DNA from: Rhizobium sp. RU33A
GTDB taxonomy: Bacteria > Pseudomonadota > Alphaproteobacteria > Rhizobiales > Rhizobiaceae
Reading direction: 5' to 3'
Length of the DNA: 64,000 bases
Assembly: GCF_900156055.1 (NCBI RefSeq)
Contig: NZ_FTMQ01000003.1
Span: 186,001 to 250,000 of the forward strand
Made by a program: the position numbers and the translations under genes. Positions within the stretch are counted from its first letter, which is position 1, and each line of letters starts with the position of its first letter. The notes below the pieces were generated by a model. It made no database searches. It was not told the origin of the DNA and worked only from the letters and a program-made list of their open reading frames with translations. Below, in pieces: positions 34,385 through 43,187 of this stretch.

Positions 34385-35602
34385 GTGGCGGAGCGACTGG
34401 TGATTATCGGGGCAGGGCAGGCGGGTTTCGCTCTGGCCGCGAAACTGAGGGCGCTGAAGGACGAGCGGCCGATCACCATCGTCGGCAACGAGCCGGTCCT
34501 GCCCTATCAGCGGCCTCCACTTTCCAAAAAATATCTGCTCGGCGATATGGACTTCGATCGACTGCTGTTCCGGCCCGAAGCCTGGTATGGCGAGAACGGG
34601 GTCGAGATCTGCCTGTCGACGCCGGTCGAAGCGATCGATCGTGACAAGCGCGTGGTCAAGCTGTTTGACGGCAGCGAGATCCCTTACGAGACCCTCGCCA
34701 TCGCCACCGGTGCGACGCCGCGCCGTCTGCCGGCCGCGATCGGCGGTGATCTCGAGGGCGTCTACACGATGCGCGACAAGGCCGATGCCGATCGTCTGGC
34801 CGATGAGATGAAACCGGGCCATCGACTTCTCATCATCGGCGGCGGTTATATCGGTCTTGAGGCCGCAGCCGTCGCCCGCAAACTGGGTCTCGACGTCACG
34901 CTGATCGAAATGGCCGACCGCATTCTTTCCCGTGTCGCCGCTTCGCAGACGGCGGATGCGATCAGGACGATCCACGAATCCGAGGGCGTGCACATCCACG
35001 AAAAGACGGGTCTGACCCGGTTGATCGGCGATGAGGGCAGGGTAAAGGCCGCCGAGCTCTCGGACGGGCGCGTCATCGACGTCGACCTTGTCATCGTCGG
35101 GATCGGTGTGACCCCAAACGATCGGCTTGCCGGTGATGCGGGGCTTGAGGTTCAAAACGGCATCGTCGTCGACAGCTTTGGTCGCACGAGCGACCCTGCC
35201 ATCTTCGCCATGGGCGACTGCGCCGTCCAAGCGTGGAATGGCGAGCAGGTGCGGCTCGAATCCGTACAGAATGCGGTGGATCAGGCCGAAGCGGTTGCAG
35301 CCGTAGTCGCGGGGGGATCCGAGCCCTATCGCCCGAAGCCCTGGTTCTGGTCTGACCAGTATGATGTCAAACTGCAGATCGCTGGCTTCAATCTGGGCTA
35401 TGATCAGACAGTGCTTCGCCCCGGTACCCGCGAGGGTAGCCTCTCGATCTGGTATTTCCGCAAGGGTGTCTTTATTGCCGTTGATGCGATCAACGATGCC
35501 AAGGCCTATGTGACCGGCAAGAAGCTCCTGGATCTCGGTCGGCCGGTCGATCCTGTCTCGATTGCCGATCCCGCGCTCGACCTGAAGAGCCTGATGGCCT
35601 GA
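34385..35602 (+). CDS. FAD/NAD(P)-dependent oxidoreductase, ferredoxin/rubredoxin reductase-like
   Basis: A 405-residue pyridine-nucleotide-disulfide type flavoprotein lacking the redox disulfide, as in reductases that serve dioxygenase or P450 ferredoxins. FAD loop VIIGAGQAG (about 6-14), FAD segment LPYQRPPLSKKYLLG, NAD loop IIGGGYIGLE (about 150-159) and late FAD motif IFAMGDCA are all present, followed by the C-terminal reductase domain. The start is the GTG at 34385 because GGGAG is 8 bases upstream; the ATG at 34355 lacks one. No ferredoxin or oxygenase gene is nearby. A strong terminator follows. Confidence 0.92.
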   Translation: MAERLVIIGAGQAGFALAAKLRALKDERPITIVGNEPVLPYQRPPLSKKYLLGDMDFDRLLFRPEAWYGENGVEICLSTPVEAIDRDKRVVKLFDGSEIPYETLAIATGATPRRLPAAIGGDLEGVYTMRDKADADRLADEMKPGHRLLIIGGGYIGLEAAAVARKLGLDVTLIEMADRILSRVAASQTADAIRTIHESEGVHIHEKTGLTRLIGDEGRVKAAELSDGRVIDVDLVIVGIGVTPNDRLAGDAGLEVQNGIVVDSFGRTSDPAIFAMGDCAVQAWNGEQVRLESVQNAVDQAEAVAAVVAGGSEPYRPKPWFWSDQYDVKLQIAGFNLGYDQTVLRPGTREGSLSIWYFRKGVFIAVDAINDAKAYVTGKKLLDLGRPVDPVSIADPALDLKSLMA

Positions 35603-35654
35603 GGCCATGAGCCCGCCTTTGGGGCAGGGCAGGGAATGACACACTATAAAGAGC

Positions 35655-35680
35655 AAGGGCCGGACAAAGCCGGCCCTTTT
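35655..35680 (+). terminator. rho-independent terminator
   Basis: AAGGGCCGG (35655-35663) pairs with CCGGCCCTT (35670-35678) around a six-base loop, then TT and GC. It lies 53 bases after the flavoprotein stop and before the converging integrase. Confidence 0.8.
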
Positions 35681-35702
35681 GCAATTTACATTACGATATG
35701 AC

Positions 35703-36635
35703 TCACGACGCCGCCGCCCGCTCCAGGATCGGAACGCACATGTCCAGATCATGCGAAGCCAAGTGAGCATAGCGCATGGTCATGGTGAGCGTCTGGTGGC
35801 CGAGCCACATCTGCACACGACGGATATCGATCCCGCCCTGAACCAGGCGCGATGCGCAGGTATGGCGCAGCACGTGCGGCACCACGTCCTTGTCGTCAGC
35901 AAAGCCCACCGCATCCTTGGCGTTGTGCCACGCGATGCGGAAGCGCTGCTGATCGATCTCGGCAAACGGGCCCGAATATCGACGATCCGACGCTTCAATG
36001 GCAGCCAGCGCACGCTGGGTGAGTGGAACCGAGCGCGAGCGCCCCGATTTTGTCACCCAGAAGGTCACGCGGTCTTTATGTATGTCGCCCCAGCGCAGGT
36101 TCAGACCCTCGCTCAGGCGGGCGCCGGTATCGACCAGGAAGAGGCAGAACCGGTAATAGAGTTCGGAATGCGCCCGGATTTCGGAAAACAGCAGGTTTTC
36201 TTCATCTGTGTCGAGAAAACGAATGCGACCCGCTTTCTCTTTCTGGCGCTTGAATTCAGGCAGACTGTGAACGTCGCCCATCTTGTTCGCCTTTCGCAGC
36301 AGTTTGCTTAAGGCCGCCATCTTTCTGTTGATGGTGGCATTGCTATTACCGCGTTTGCGCAATTTGCCGATCAATTGGTCGAGCATCTCGTCCGAAAAAG
36401 CCGAAAAGCTCGGAAAATCAAGGAGATCGTGAAGCTCTCCGATAAAATTGGTTACGTTATATTTGTGGCTGCCATTCATCCACAACAGGTCGCCATATTT
36501 GCCGAACAGTTCGCGCAAATTGGTTTCGCGCACCTCGTGCAGGATCGTTCCCTGTCTGTATTGATAATGTACCGAATAATCGGGCACGCCCACGAAGACG
36601 TCAAAACCCTTGCCGGTTGGCATTTCCACCTGCAT
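35703..36635 (-). CDS. tyrosine recombinase / site-specific integrase, orphan
   Basis: A 310-residue tyrosine recombinase with all catalytic residues: R173 (TGARLSEG), K196 (TKSGRSR), H254-x-x-R257 (HVLRHT), H280 (WLGHQT) and the nucleophile Y289 (MRYAH). The N-terminal part (about 38-118) is a SAM-like core-binding domain. The ATG at 36635 has GGGGG upstream; a GTG at 36692 would add 19 residues. It should be active for excision or integration of an element, yet no other phage or island gene adjoins it. The nearest tRNA, Ser(GCT), is 1.9 kb away with a porin between, so the link to that tRNA is uncertain. It may be a remnant of a lost element. Confidence 0.9.
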   Translation of the reverse strand: MQVEMPTGKGFDVFVGVPDYSVHYQYRQGTILHEVRETNLRELFGKYGDLLWMNGSHKYNVTNFIGELHDLLDFPSFSAFSDEMLDQLIGKLRKRGNSNATINRKMAALSKLLRKANKMGDVHSLPEFKRQKEKAGRIRFLDTDEENLLFSEIRAHSELYYRFCLFLVDTGARLSEGLNLRWGDIHKDRVTFWVTKSGRSRSVPLTQRALAAIEASDRRYSGPFAEIDQQRFRIAWHNAKDAVGFADDKDVVPHVLRHTCASRLVQGGIDIRRVQMWLGHQTLTMTMRYAHLASHDLDMCVPILERAAAS

Positions 36636-36877
36636 GTATCCCCCAAATTTCCCTTTGGCGAGCACGCGAACGGGCTCACCGCCCGTCCCCACGGGCGCAG
36701 ATATCGTTATAACTTATAAAAAGTATAGTGCAAAACAGCACAAACTTTCGTGTTAAGCCCCTATAGGACTGCCATGGTGGATCGTTCGCGCTCCCTTCTG
36801 CTGTAACGCAATGCCAACTTGGACCAGCCCAAGCCTCTGGCAGAAAAAGTATTCAAGCCAATTCTGAAATGCGCGAA

Positions 36878-36918
36878 GGGTCCGGCTCATGATGAAGCCG
36901 GACCCAACGCTTTTTTTT
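36878..36918 (+). terminator. hairpin with T8 tract between integrase and porin
   Basis: GGGTCCGGCT (36878-36887) pairs with AGCCGGACCC (36896-36905) around an eight-base loop. The plus strand continues AACGC then eight T (36911-36918). For the minus-strand porin it acts as the 3' end hairpin preceded by A8, so it may work in both directions. Confidence 0.6.
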
Positions 36919-36934
36919 CGCTAATCGCTGTGGA

Positions 36935-37924
36935 TTAGAACGAGCGGGTCAGGCGAACGAAGCCGTTCCAGTTGTCGTCAACGCCGTCCTGGTCACGATA
37001 GCCGAGGTCAGCCGAAGCCTTCAGGCCCTGAGCGAGCTGGTATTCGACGTAGATGTCGGCAGCCCAGGCGTCAGCAGCGGTGAAGTCGACGGAGTCGTAG
37101 TACATGACCTGCGGGGTGATCGAGAGCTTCTCGGTCGCCTTGAAGGTGTATGCAGCGCCGACGGTCCACTCGGAAGCGAAGTCGTAACCAACCGACTGAC
37201 CAGAAGCCCAGCCAGCAGCGATGCCGAGCGTGCCCGGGCCGATGTCTGCAGACAGAACGCCAGCGATACCGCCTTCTTCGCTGCCGAAGTCGTAGACAGC
37301 GTAGGCTGCGAGCGAAGCGGGGCCGAATGCTGCCGACAGTGTGCCCTGAACGCCAACTTCGTTGCCGACGAATTCGTCGGAAAGATCGTCAACGCCGAGA
37401 CCAACGGTGAAAGCGTCAGACGTATAGGTGTAGGAAATCGTGTTGAAGTAGGCATTGCCGAAGAAGCCGTCCGATTCACCAGCCAGACCCCAGTCGTCAA
37501 CCCAGGTCAGATCGCGACCAACGAGGAAGCCGCCGACAGTGATATAGGCCTGCTCTACTTCTACGCTATCGAGGTCATCGTTGATGTCAGCTTCAGCGCC
37601 CTGAACGGCCTGCAAGCGGATGTAGGAACCAACGGTGCCGAGTTCCGAGTCGTTCTTGGCTTCGAACGAAAGACGAGCACGGACATTGCTATCCCAGTCT
37701 TCAGCCGAAGACTCGTCGAAGCTTACAGTCGCACGAACTTCGCCGCCGATCTTGAGGCAGGTTTCGGTGCCGGGGATGTAGAAGTAGCCGGTGCCGAAGG
37801 CGTCGCAAACGCGAACGTATTCCATGGGCTCGGGCTCAGCAGCGACGATTGCGTCAGCAGCCTGGGCGCCGGAAACTACAGCGAGAGCTGCAGCGGAGCC
37901 GAGAAGAAGGCTCTTGATGTTCAT
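36935..37924 (-). CDS. ropA: outer-membrane porin, RopA/Omp2 family (first copy)
   Basis: A 329-residue beta-barrel porin of the alphaproteobacterial Porin_2 family. Residues 1-22 form a Sec signal peptide (ending SGAQA-AD), followed by the typical mature start with a cysteine-bounded loop (VCDAFGTGYFYIPGTETC) and a C-terminal phenylalanine (LTRSF) needed for barrel assembly. GGAGGT is 5 bases before the ATG. It is divergent from a second porin (38858), and their first 62 codons plus ribosome site are identical in nucleotide sequence while the rest differ, pointing to gene conversion. Diffusion of small solutes across the outer membrane is expected. Confidence 0.92.
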   Translation of the reverse strand: MNIKSLLLGSAAALAVVSGAQAADAIVAAEPEPMEYVRVCDAFGTGYFYIPGTETCLKIGGEVRATVSFDESSAEDWDSNVRARLSFEAKNDSELGTVGSYIRLQAVQGAEADINDDLDSVEVEQAYITVGGFLVGRDLTWVDDWGLAGESDGFFGNAYFNTISYTYTSDAFTVGLGVDDLSDEFVGNEVGVQGTLSAAFGPASLAAYAVYDFGSEEGGIAGVLSADIGPGTLGIAAGWASGQSVGYDFASEWTVGAAYTFKATEKLSITPQVMYYDSVDFTAADAWAADIYVEYQLAQGLKASADLGYRDQDGVDDNWNGFVRLTRSF

Positions 37925-37941
37925 TATTGACCTCCAGTCAA
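37739..37941 (-). repeat. 203-bp perfect inverted repeat, left copy
   Basis: Covers the ribosome site and first 62 codons of the minus-strand porin. The reverse complement is identical, base for base, to 38841-39043. Confidence 0.9.
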
Positions 37942-38840
37942 GTTTCGTATGGGTCTGGGTTATTTGGCTGAAGGACAGCGTTCCCTGCCCCATCCCCGTC
38001 GGTTTCAGAAGACGGACGATCCACCGCCTCGCTTCCGAGGTTGAAAATACAAAACCCCGTCGGTCATGCAATCACCAAAGAGTGGAATGGACAGAATGTG
38101 GCCACCCTTCCACCCGGCCTGTTGCTGAAAGGCCACAAAGTCCGCTGTACGGCCCCATATCCATTTAGGGTTTGTTAAGAAAATCCAAAAAAAACCGGCG
38201 CTTACACAGGCTCTTGGGTACGCGGTGCAGGTGTTCGCAGGCGGGTGTTCTTCTCATTTTGGCACAGGATTCCGCAAAAAGTTGCATTCAGAACCATATC
38301 GGCTCGCCTCGAAGCTGCATCTTCGACACTGGCAGTTTTCGAACTTAAGCCTGAAAATCGGCAGCAGATGGCCGGCCGAGTGACAGAATCATGTCGTGAG
38401 ACGGGAACGATTCGGCTTTTCATAGGAGTGATGGGATCAACCCTGGCACTGGCGACCGCTCGCTAAAATGTTGAGAGCGGAGAAAAGGCCTTGCAATCAC
38501 TGATTCAAGCAAATAATCAGGCGTCACCGGAGAGGTGGCCGAGTGGTCGAAGGCGCTCCCCTGCTAAGGGAGTATACGTCAAAAGCGTATCGAGGGTTCG
38601 AATCCCTTCCTCTCCGCCATTATTACCCCCTTCACATCACCATCACACTTGGCAAATCGCGCTCACGGTATGGAGCGTTTGCGCAAGTTCGTGCGCCTGG
38701 CATCTGCCACAGCTCCGTCAGAAATCATGGTTGCTGAGACGTGCAACGCGTCTCCGCGTTGCCGATCAGAGTCGCTCGAAATCTCTAAGTAATTGAAAAT
38801 AATAATCAAAGACTGAAATCAACTGGTGCGACCTCTATAA
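37942..38840. other. 899-bp spacer between the two porins
   Basis: Contains tRNA-Ser(GCT) at 38529-38619 and the two divergent porin promoters. A perfect 8-bp hairpin (GCAACGCG / CGCGTTGC, 38743-38762, TCTC loop) after the tRNA may end its transcript. Small open frames at 38202-38466 are not accepted as genes. Confidence 0.5.
38529..38619 (+). tRNA. tRNA-Ser (anticodon GCT)
   Basis: A 91-base type II tRNA with long variable arm. Acceptor GGAGAGG pairs with CCTCTCC, the anticodon loop CTGCTAA carries GCT at 38563-38565 flanked by CTCCC/GGGAG, and GGTTCGAATCC forms the T arm. The 3' CCA is encoded. Confidence 0.96.
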
Positions 38841-39043
38841 TTGACTGGAGGTCAATAATGAACATCAAGAGCCTTCTTCTCGGCTCCGCTGCAGCTCTCG
38901 CTGTAGTTTCCGGCGCCCAGGCTGCTGACGCAATCGTCGCTGCTGAGCCCGAGCCCATGGAATACGTTCGCGTTTGCGACGCCTTCGGCACCGGCTACTT
39001 CTACATCCCCGGCACCGAAACCTGCCTCAAGATCGGCGGCGAA
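38841..39043 (+). repeat. 203-bp perfect inverted repeat, right copy
   Basis: Begins at TTGACTGGAGG and ends at GGCGGCGAA; identical to the reverse complement of 37739-37941, including third-codon positions. Confidence 0.9.
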
Positions 39044-39853
39044 ATCCGCGCCGGCGTAAGCTTCGGCGAAGATCTGTCCGGCGGTTCGAGCTGGCAGTCG
39101 AACGTCCGTGCGCGTCTTGCTTTCGAAACCAAGAGCGACTCGGAAATCGGCACCATTGGCACCTACATCCGTATCCAGTCGACGAACACTGGTGAAGTTT
39201 CTGGTGACTCGACGGTTGGTCTCGATCAGGCCTACATCAGCGTCGGCGGCTTCCGCGTTGGTAAGATCACGACTTGGCTCGATGACGTAGGCACCGCTTC
39301 TGAAGGCGACGCATTCATCAACGACGCTAACTTCAACACTGTCACGTATGCCTACGCTTCTGACGCGTTCGCAATCGGCCTCGGCGTCGACGACCTGAGC
39401 GCTTACTACGTCGGTTCGAAGATCGGTGTTCAGGGCTACGCCTCTGCAACGCTCGGCGTTGCAACCATGACCCTCTGGGGCGCATATGACTTCGAAGGCG
39501 AAGAAGGCCTCGTCGTTGGCGAAATCGCAGCTGACCTGGGTCCGGGCGCTTTCGAACTCTACGGTGCATATTCGACCGGTGCTAACGCTTACGTAGCTTC
39601 TGCTCGTACGATCGGTGCAATCGAGTGGACCGTTGGTGCAGCTTACGCTCTGAAGGCAACTGAAAAGCTGACGATCACTCCTTCGGTTAACTACTGGGAA
39701 GGTCAGACTGGCATCGACGCTTGGGGCGCTGGCCTCCTCGCCGAATACCAGCTCGCTTCTGGTCTGAAGGCTTCGGCAACGGTTGACTACTACGATCCGG
39801 ACACTGCAAACGACAGCTGGTCTGGCTTCGTTCGCCTGACACGTTCGTTCTAA
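38858..39853 (+). CDS. ropA: outer-membrane porin, RopA/Omp2 family (second copy)
   Basis: A 331-residue paralogue of the porin at 36935. It shares the identical signal peptide and the first 62 residues, then diverges in the loops (for example SGGSSWQSN and SGDSTVGLDQ), and converges again in the barrel strands and the ending NDSWSGFVRLTRSF. The ribosome site GGAGGT is also identical. Differences lie mostly in predicted surface loops, as expected if the pair offers alternative phage receptors or permeability. A strong terminator follows. Confidence 0.92.
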   Translation: MNIKSLLLGSAAALAVVSGAQAADAIVAAEPEPMEYVRVCDAFGTGYFYIPGTETCLKIGGEIRAGVSFGEDLSGGSSWQSNVRARLAFETKSDSEIGTIGTYIRIQSTNTGEVSGDSTVGLDQAYISVGGFRVGKITTWLDDVGTASEGDAFINDANFNTVTYAYASDAFAIGLGVDDLSAYYVGSKIGVQGYASATLGVATMTLWGAYDFEGEEGLVVGEIAADLGPGAFELYGAYSTGANAYVASARTIGAIEWTVGAAYALKATEKLTITPSVNYWEGQTGIDAWGAGLLAEYQLASGLKASATVDYYDPDTANDSWSGFVRLTRSF

Positions 39854-39877
39854 TTCGATCTCCAGATCGAATAAGGG

Positions 39878-39902
39878 AAGCCCGGCCTCGTGCCGGGCTT
39901 TT
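39878..39902 (+). terminator. rho-independent terminator of second porin
   Basis: AAGCCCGGC (39878-39886) pairs with GCCGGGCTT (39892-39900) around CTCGT, then TT. It starts 25 bases after the stop. Confidence 0.85.
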
Positions 39903-39952
39903 CGTTTGTGAAGAGACCTTTTGACGATCGATGCTGCGGCCTGCAGCAGAGG

Positions 39953-40813
39953 TCAACCGCCGAGAAACGCGCCGATCGCCTCCGCAAGGCCGTCAAGATG
40001 CAGCAGGGGCGCATGCCCCTGGCCTTTCGCTTCAACCATCGTGCATCCGGAATGTCGCCGCGCCATTTCATCCGTAGTCGCAGGTGACAAAAGCCTTGAG
40101 TGCTCACCCCGGATCACCATCACCTCCCTGTCTGCAAACAGCGCAAACTGCGCCCAAAGATCGGGGAAGGGCTGGCTCAGGTCTGCGGCGCGAAACTGTA
40201 CTGCAATTTCAGGGTCAAAATCTGCGGTCAGTTTTCCATCGATCTCGCGGTAAAGCGCCTTAGCCATGCGGGCCCAATCGTCCGGCCTCAACGCCGGAAA
40301 CTCTGCGCCATGGGTCGCCTTGAGGACATCAGCTGCTTCGGCATAACTTGCAGGCATCGGCCGATTGCCGAGATAGCCCTGGATCTGTCTTAGGCCCTCC
40401 GTTTCCAGCACCGGCCCGATATCGTTGAGCACCAGCCGCTCGATGCGATTGAGATGCGTCATGGCCAGCACATGCAGGATCAGGCCGCCGCGCGATGTGC
40501 CGATGAAGGCGGCGTCGTCGATGCCCAAGGCGTCGAGAACGCTGATCACGTCACCCGCTTCGACCGGGATCGTGTAGCGCTCCGGTTTCGGATCGCGATC
40601 GGACAGGCCACGGCCGCGCGAGGAGATCGCGAGGACGCGTCGGCCATAGGGCGGGCCTGAGAGCATCCGCGCAAGATCTTCGAAATCGAGCACATTGCGC
40701 GTCAGCCCAGGCAGGCAGACGACGGGCGTGCCGCCATTCTCTGCGCCATGAATACGCACATGCAGGTTCAGCCCATCGGGAACTTTGATGAAGCGGTCGT
40801 TGCTCTCGGCCAT
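39953..40813 (-). CDS. alpha/beta hydrolase
   Basis: A 286-residue alpha/beta-hydrolase-fold protein. The oxyanion-region HG-like segment is replaced by LPGLTRN (34-40), the nucleophile elbow GTSRGG places the serine at 107, and the catalytic histidine is near 267 (GQGHAPLLH); the acid is probably in the DREVMVIRGEHS region. The closest general group is that of esterases and lactonases acting on small esters; the substrate is unknown. AAGGAGA is 5 bases before the ATG at 40813. Confidence 0.88.
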   Translation of the reverse strand: MAESNDRFIKVPDGLNLHVRIHGAENGGTPVVCLPGLTRNVLDFEDLARMLSGPPYGRRVLAISSRGRGLSDRDPKPERYTIPVEAGDVISVLDALGIDDAAFIGTSRGGLILHVLAMTHLNRIERLVLNDIGPVLETEGLRQIQGYLGNRPMPASYAEAADVLKATHGAEFPALRPDDWARMAKALYREIDGKLTADFDPEIAVQFRAADLSQPFPDLWAQFALFADREVMVIRGEHSRLLSPATTDEMARRHSGCTMVEAKGQGHAPLLHLDGLAEAIGAFLGG

Positions 40814-40894
40814 GCGCCTCTCCTTCGCTGTGTCGGAAGCGAGCCTAGCGGAGCCTTCGCCCACGGTCATCAGGCAAAGGATGGGGCAGGGCGC

Positions 40895-42964
40895 TTAGCG
40901 GCCGAAGCGCAGGTCGTGCACGATATCGGTCTTCTGCCCGAGCCGGCTCTTGTAGACCTGGTAATTCTCCATCACCCGCATGACGTAGTTGCGCGTCTCG
41001 GGGAAGGGGATGCGCTCGATCCAGTCGACGACTTCGTCGATCGACTTGCCGCGCGGATCGCCGTAGCGCTCGATCCATTCAGGGACTTTGCGCGGGCCGG
41101 CATTATAGGCGATGAAGGTCATGATATAGGAGCCGCCGAAGGCGTCGATCTGCTCGCCGAGATAATGGGCACCAAGGGTCGCGTTGAAACCTGGATCGCG
41201 CGTCAGCTTCTCCGGTTGATAGGCAATGCCGTGGCGCGCCGCGACCCCTCGGGCCGTCGAGGGTAGGAGCTGCAGGAGGCCGCGCGCATCCGCCGGCGAG
41301 ATGGCGGCCGGGTTGAAGGCGCTTTCCTGCCGCGCGATCGCGTAAGCCAGCGCCTTGCCGGAGCCGGCGATATTTGCGCTTGCGGGAATGACACCGACGG
41401 GGAAGGCGAGCGCCGGCACGTCGATGCCGCGCGCGTACGCCGTCTTGCCGATCTGCAGCGACAATTGATGCCCGCCGGACGAGTTTTCTGCCCGCGCACT
41501 GAGCAGCGCCAGCTCACCCGGACTGTCGAGCTGGTCGGCCAGCGCCCGGTAAAGGCTCTGCGCCCGCCAGCCATGACCGGCCGCCTCGTAGCGGGCGATC
41601 GCCTGGACGGATTCGCGCTGGGTGAAGCGTGCCCGCTCATCTGCCGAGGGCTTCGGATAGGGAATCTGAATGCCCGGCCGATCGATGCGGGCGGCCGCAA
41701 GTTGCCCGTAAAAGGTACTGGAATGCTGGGCTGCACGGGCGAAGTGCTCGCGCGCCTTGCCGTCCTTGGATGCTTCCGAGGCGCGACCCAGCCAGTACCA
41801 GGCACGGCTTGCCGATAGCGGCCGGTTCGAGACCTCGAGAATGCGGGCGAAATGCCGGCCCGCAGTCTTCGGATCGTTGAGCGCGCGCAACGCATACCAG
41901 CCGGCATGGAACTCGGCGTCCGCGATATCCGTCGCTTCGGTTGCCACATGGCGGGAGACGATACGGTAGGCCTCGCGATACTGGCCGAGATCGGCAAGCC
42001 CGCGCGCAATGATCCGCTGCTCGTTCCACCAGGCGCGGCCACTGACCAGCTTGTCCCGCTCGCGCGGCATCTGTTCGAGAAGCTTTGCCGCTTCCTCGTA
42101 GCGCAGTTGCCGGCGCAGGTTTTCAATGCGGATATAGAGGAGGGCCGGGTCCTTGGCCCAGGATTTGTCGACGGCGGCAATCAGCGCATCGACATTTTTG
42201 GCGCGCGAATTCAGCCCCGCCCACGCGCGGTAGAGCGACTGCGCTTCACCCAGCGAGGCAAAACGCTTCGCCTGCGAGGCGCGGTCGCGATACATCAGAT
42301 AGTCCATGCGCGCCCGGTGATCGGTGGGGCGCAGCAGGGCGGAAAACTCCTTGATGATCCGGTCTTCCGCCGCCTCGTCCAGCGCATCGGTGCGCCAGAG
42401 CGTGCGGATCAGGCTCGCGGCCTTGGCCGTGTCACCGGAGGCTAGATGGGCGCGTGCGAGCAGCATCGTGCCTTCGGTGGTCTCCGGGGCCGTATCGCCA
42501 AAGGCGGAGAGAACGGCGGATGGCGCCGGATTTTCGCGGAAGAGCGCCTTTTCCGAATTGGCGCGGAAGGATTTGAGCCCCGGCCAGCCGGTAAGCTGCC
42601 GCTGGGCAGCGGCAATTTCGGCCGCCGGCACGTCGCGCAAGCCGGACATGGCGATCGACCAGGTCAACATCTGCCGGTCGAGCCCGGCGGGCATGCGGTC
42701 GCGGATCGCGATCGCCTGGGCGCCCTTGCGATCAGACAGAGCATCGAGGCCGGATTTCAGCTGCGGATTGGCCGCGGCCAGACGGTCGCCGCGCGGAATG
42801 GCGCCGGTGGTCTCGAGCGAGGGCGGCAAAGCCTTGCTCGGCGCAAAGCCTAGTGGCTTCATCGCCGGCACGGGCACGTCAGAAAGCGCTTGCGCACTCG
42901 TCGACGACAAGACCAGCGCAAGACCGAGACCGAGGACAGAACGATAAGGCAAAGACATCTTCAT
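40895..42964 (-). CDS. soluble lytic murein transglycosylase (Slt family)
   Basis: A 689-residue periplasmic protein with an N-terminal signal peptide (about 1-26, ending SAQA). A long superhelical region of TPR-like repeats (about 60-520) is followed by the lysozyme-like SLT domain: the catalytic glutamate is E547 in RQESAFNP, then SPADARGLLQLLPSTA and the AYNAGPRKVPEW motif. It cleaves the glycan strand with 1,6-anhydro product formation. It is divergent from dapA, the enzyme for the cross-linking residue meso-diaminopimelate. ATGs at 42982, 42964 and 42958 are possible; ribosome sites are weak. Confidence 0.93.
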   Translation of the reverse strand: MKMSLPYRSVLGLGLALVLSSTSAQALSDVPVPAMKPLGFAPSKALPPSLETTGAIPRGDRLAAANPQLKSGLDALSDRKGAQAIAIRDRMPAGLDRQMLTWSIAMSGLRDVPAAEIAAAQRQLTGWPGLKSFRANSEKALFRENPAPSAVLSAFGDTAPETTEGTMLLARAHLASGDTAKAASLIRTLWRTDALDEAAEDRIIKEFSALLRPTDHRARMDYLMYRDRASQAKRFASLGEAQSLYRAWAGLNSRAKNVDALIAAVDKSWAKDPALLYIRIENLRRQLRYEEAAKLLEQMPRERDKLVSGRAWWNEQRIIARGLADLGQYREAYRIVSRHVATEATDIADAEFHAGWYALRALNDPKTAGRHFARILEVSNRPLSASRAWYWLGRASEASKDGKAREHFARAAQHSSTFYGQLAAARIDRPGIQIPYPKPSADERARFTQRESVQAIARYEAAGHGWRAQSLYRALADQLDSPGELALLSARAENSSGGHQLSLQIGKTAYARGIDVPALAFPVGVIPASANIAGSGKALAYAIARQESAFNPAAISPADARGLLQLLPSTARGVAARHGIAYQPEKLTRDPGFNATLGAHYLGEQIDAFGGSYIMTFIAYNAGPRKVPEWIERYGDPRGKSIDEVVDWIERIPFPETRNYVMRVMENYQVYKSRLGQKTDIVHDLRFGR

Positions 42965-43187
42965 CCACACACCAGAACCCATGGCATCACACGAGAGAGT
43001 AGGCCGAGCACGCGGTTAACAAAAGCCTAAAGCCAGCGATCACATTCTCTCGAACGAAGCCTCGGAAAACTGTCACAAATCTCCTGCAGATGCGCTTGTC
43101 GCACCTGATGGTGCGAAGTAATGTGCCCCCGATTTAATCTGAGAATGCGGCCGAAGCGTGGATGTCGGCCCCCGAGGAGTTCATTGC

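Noticed and set aside
34304-35770. A 488-codon minus-strand frame opposite the ferredoxin-reductase-like gene
   Set aside because: It is the antisense shadow of a clear flavoprotein with all motifs on the plus strand.
38202-38466. Two small frames between the porins
   Set aside because: Opposite-strand overlap, no good ribosome sites, and the region is expected to hold porin promoters.
35703-39853. A prophage or integrative element bounded by the integrase and tRNA-Ser
   Set aside because: No phage or mobilisation genes, and the genes between are porins with normal features; I could not find a repeated tRNA 3' end.
43014-43030. A possible CtrA box between the lytic transglycosylase and dapA (TTAAC, then CTAAA)
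   Set aside because: The second half has a mismatch (CTAA), so it does not reach the full pattern seen at 7995.
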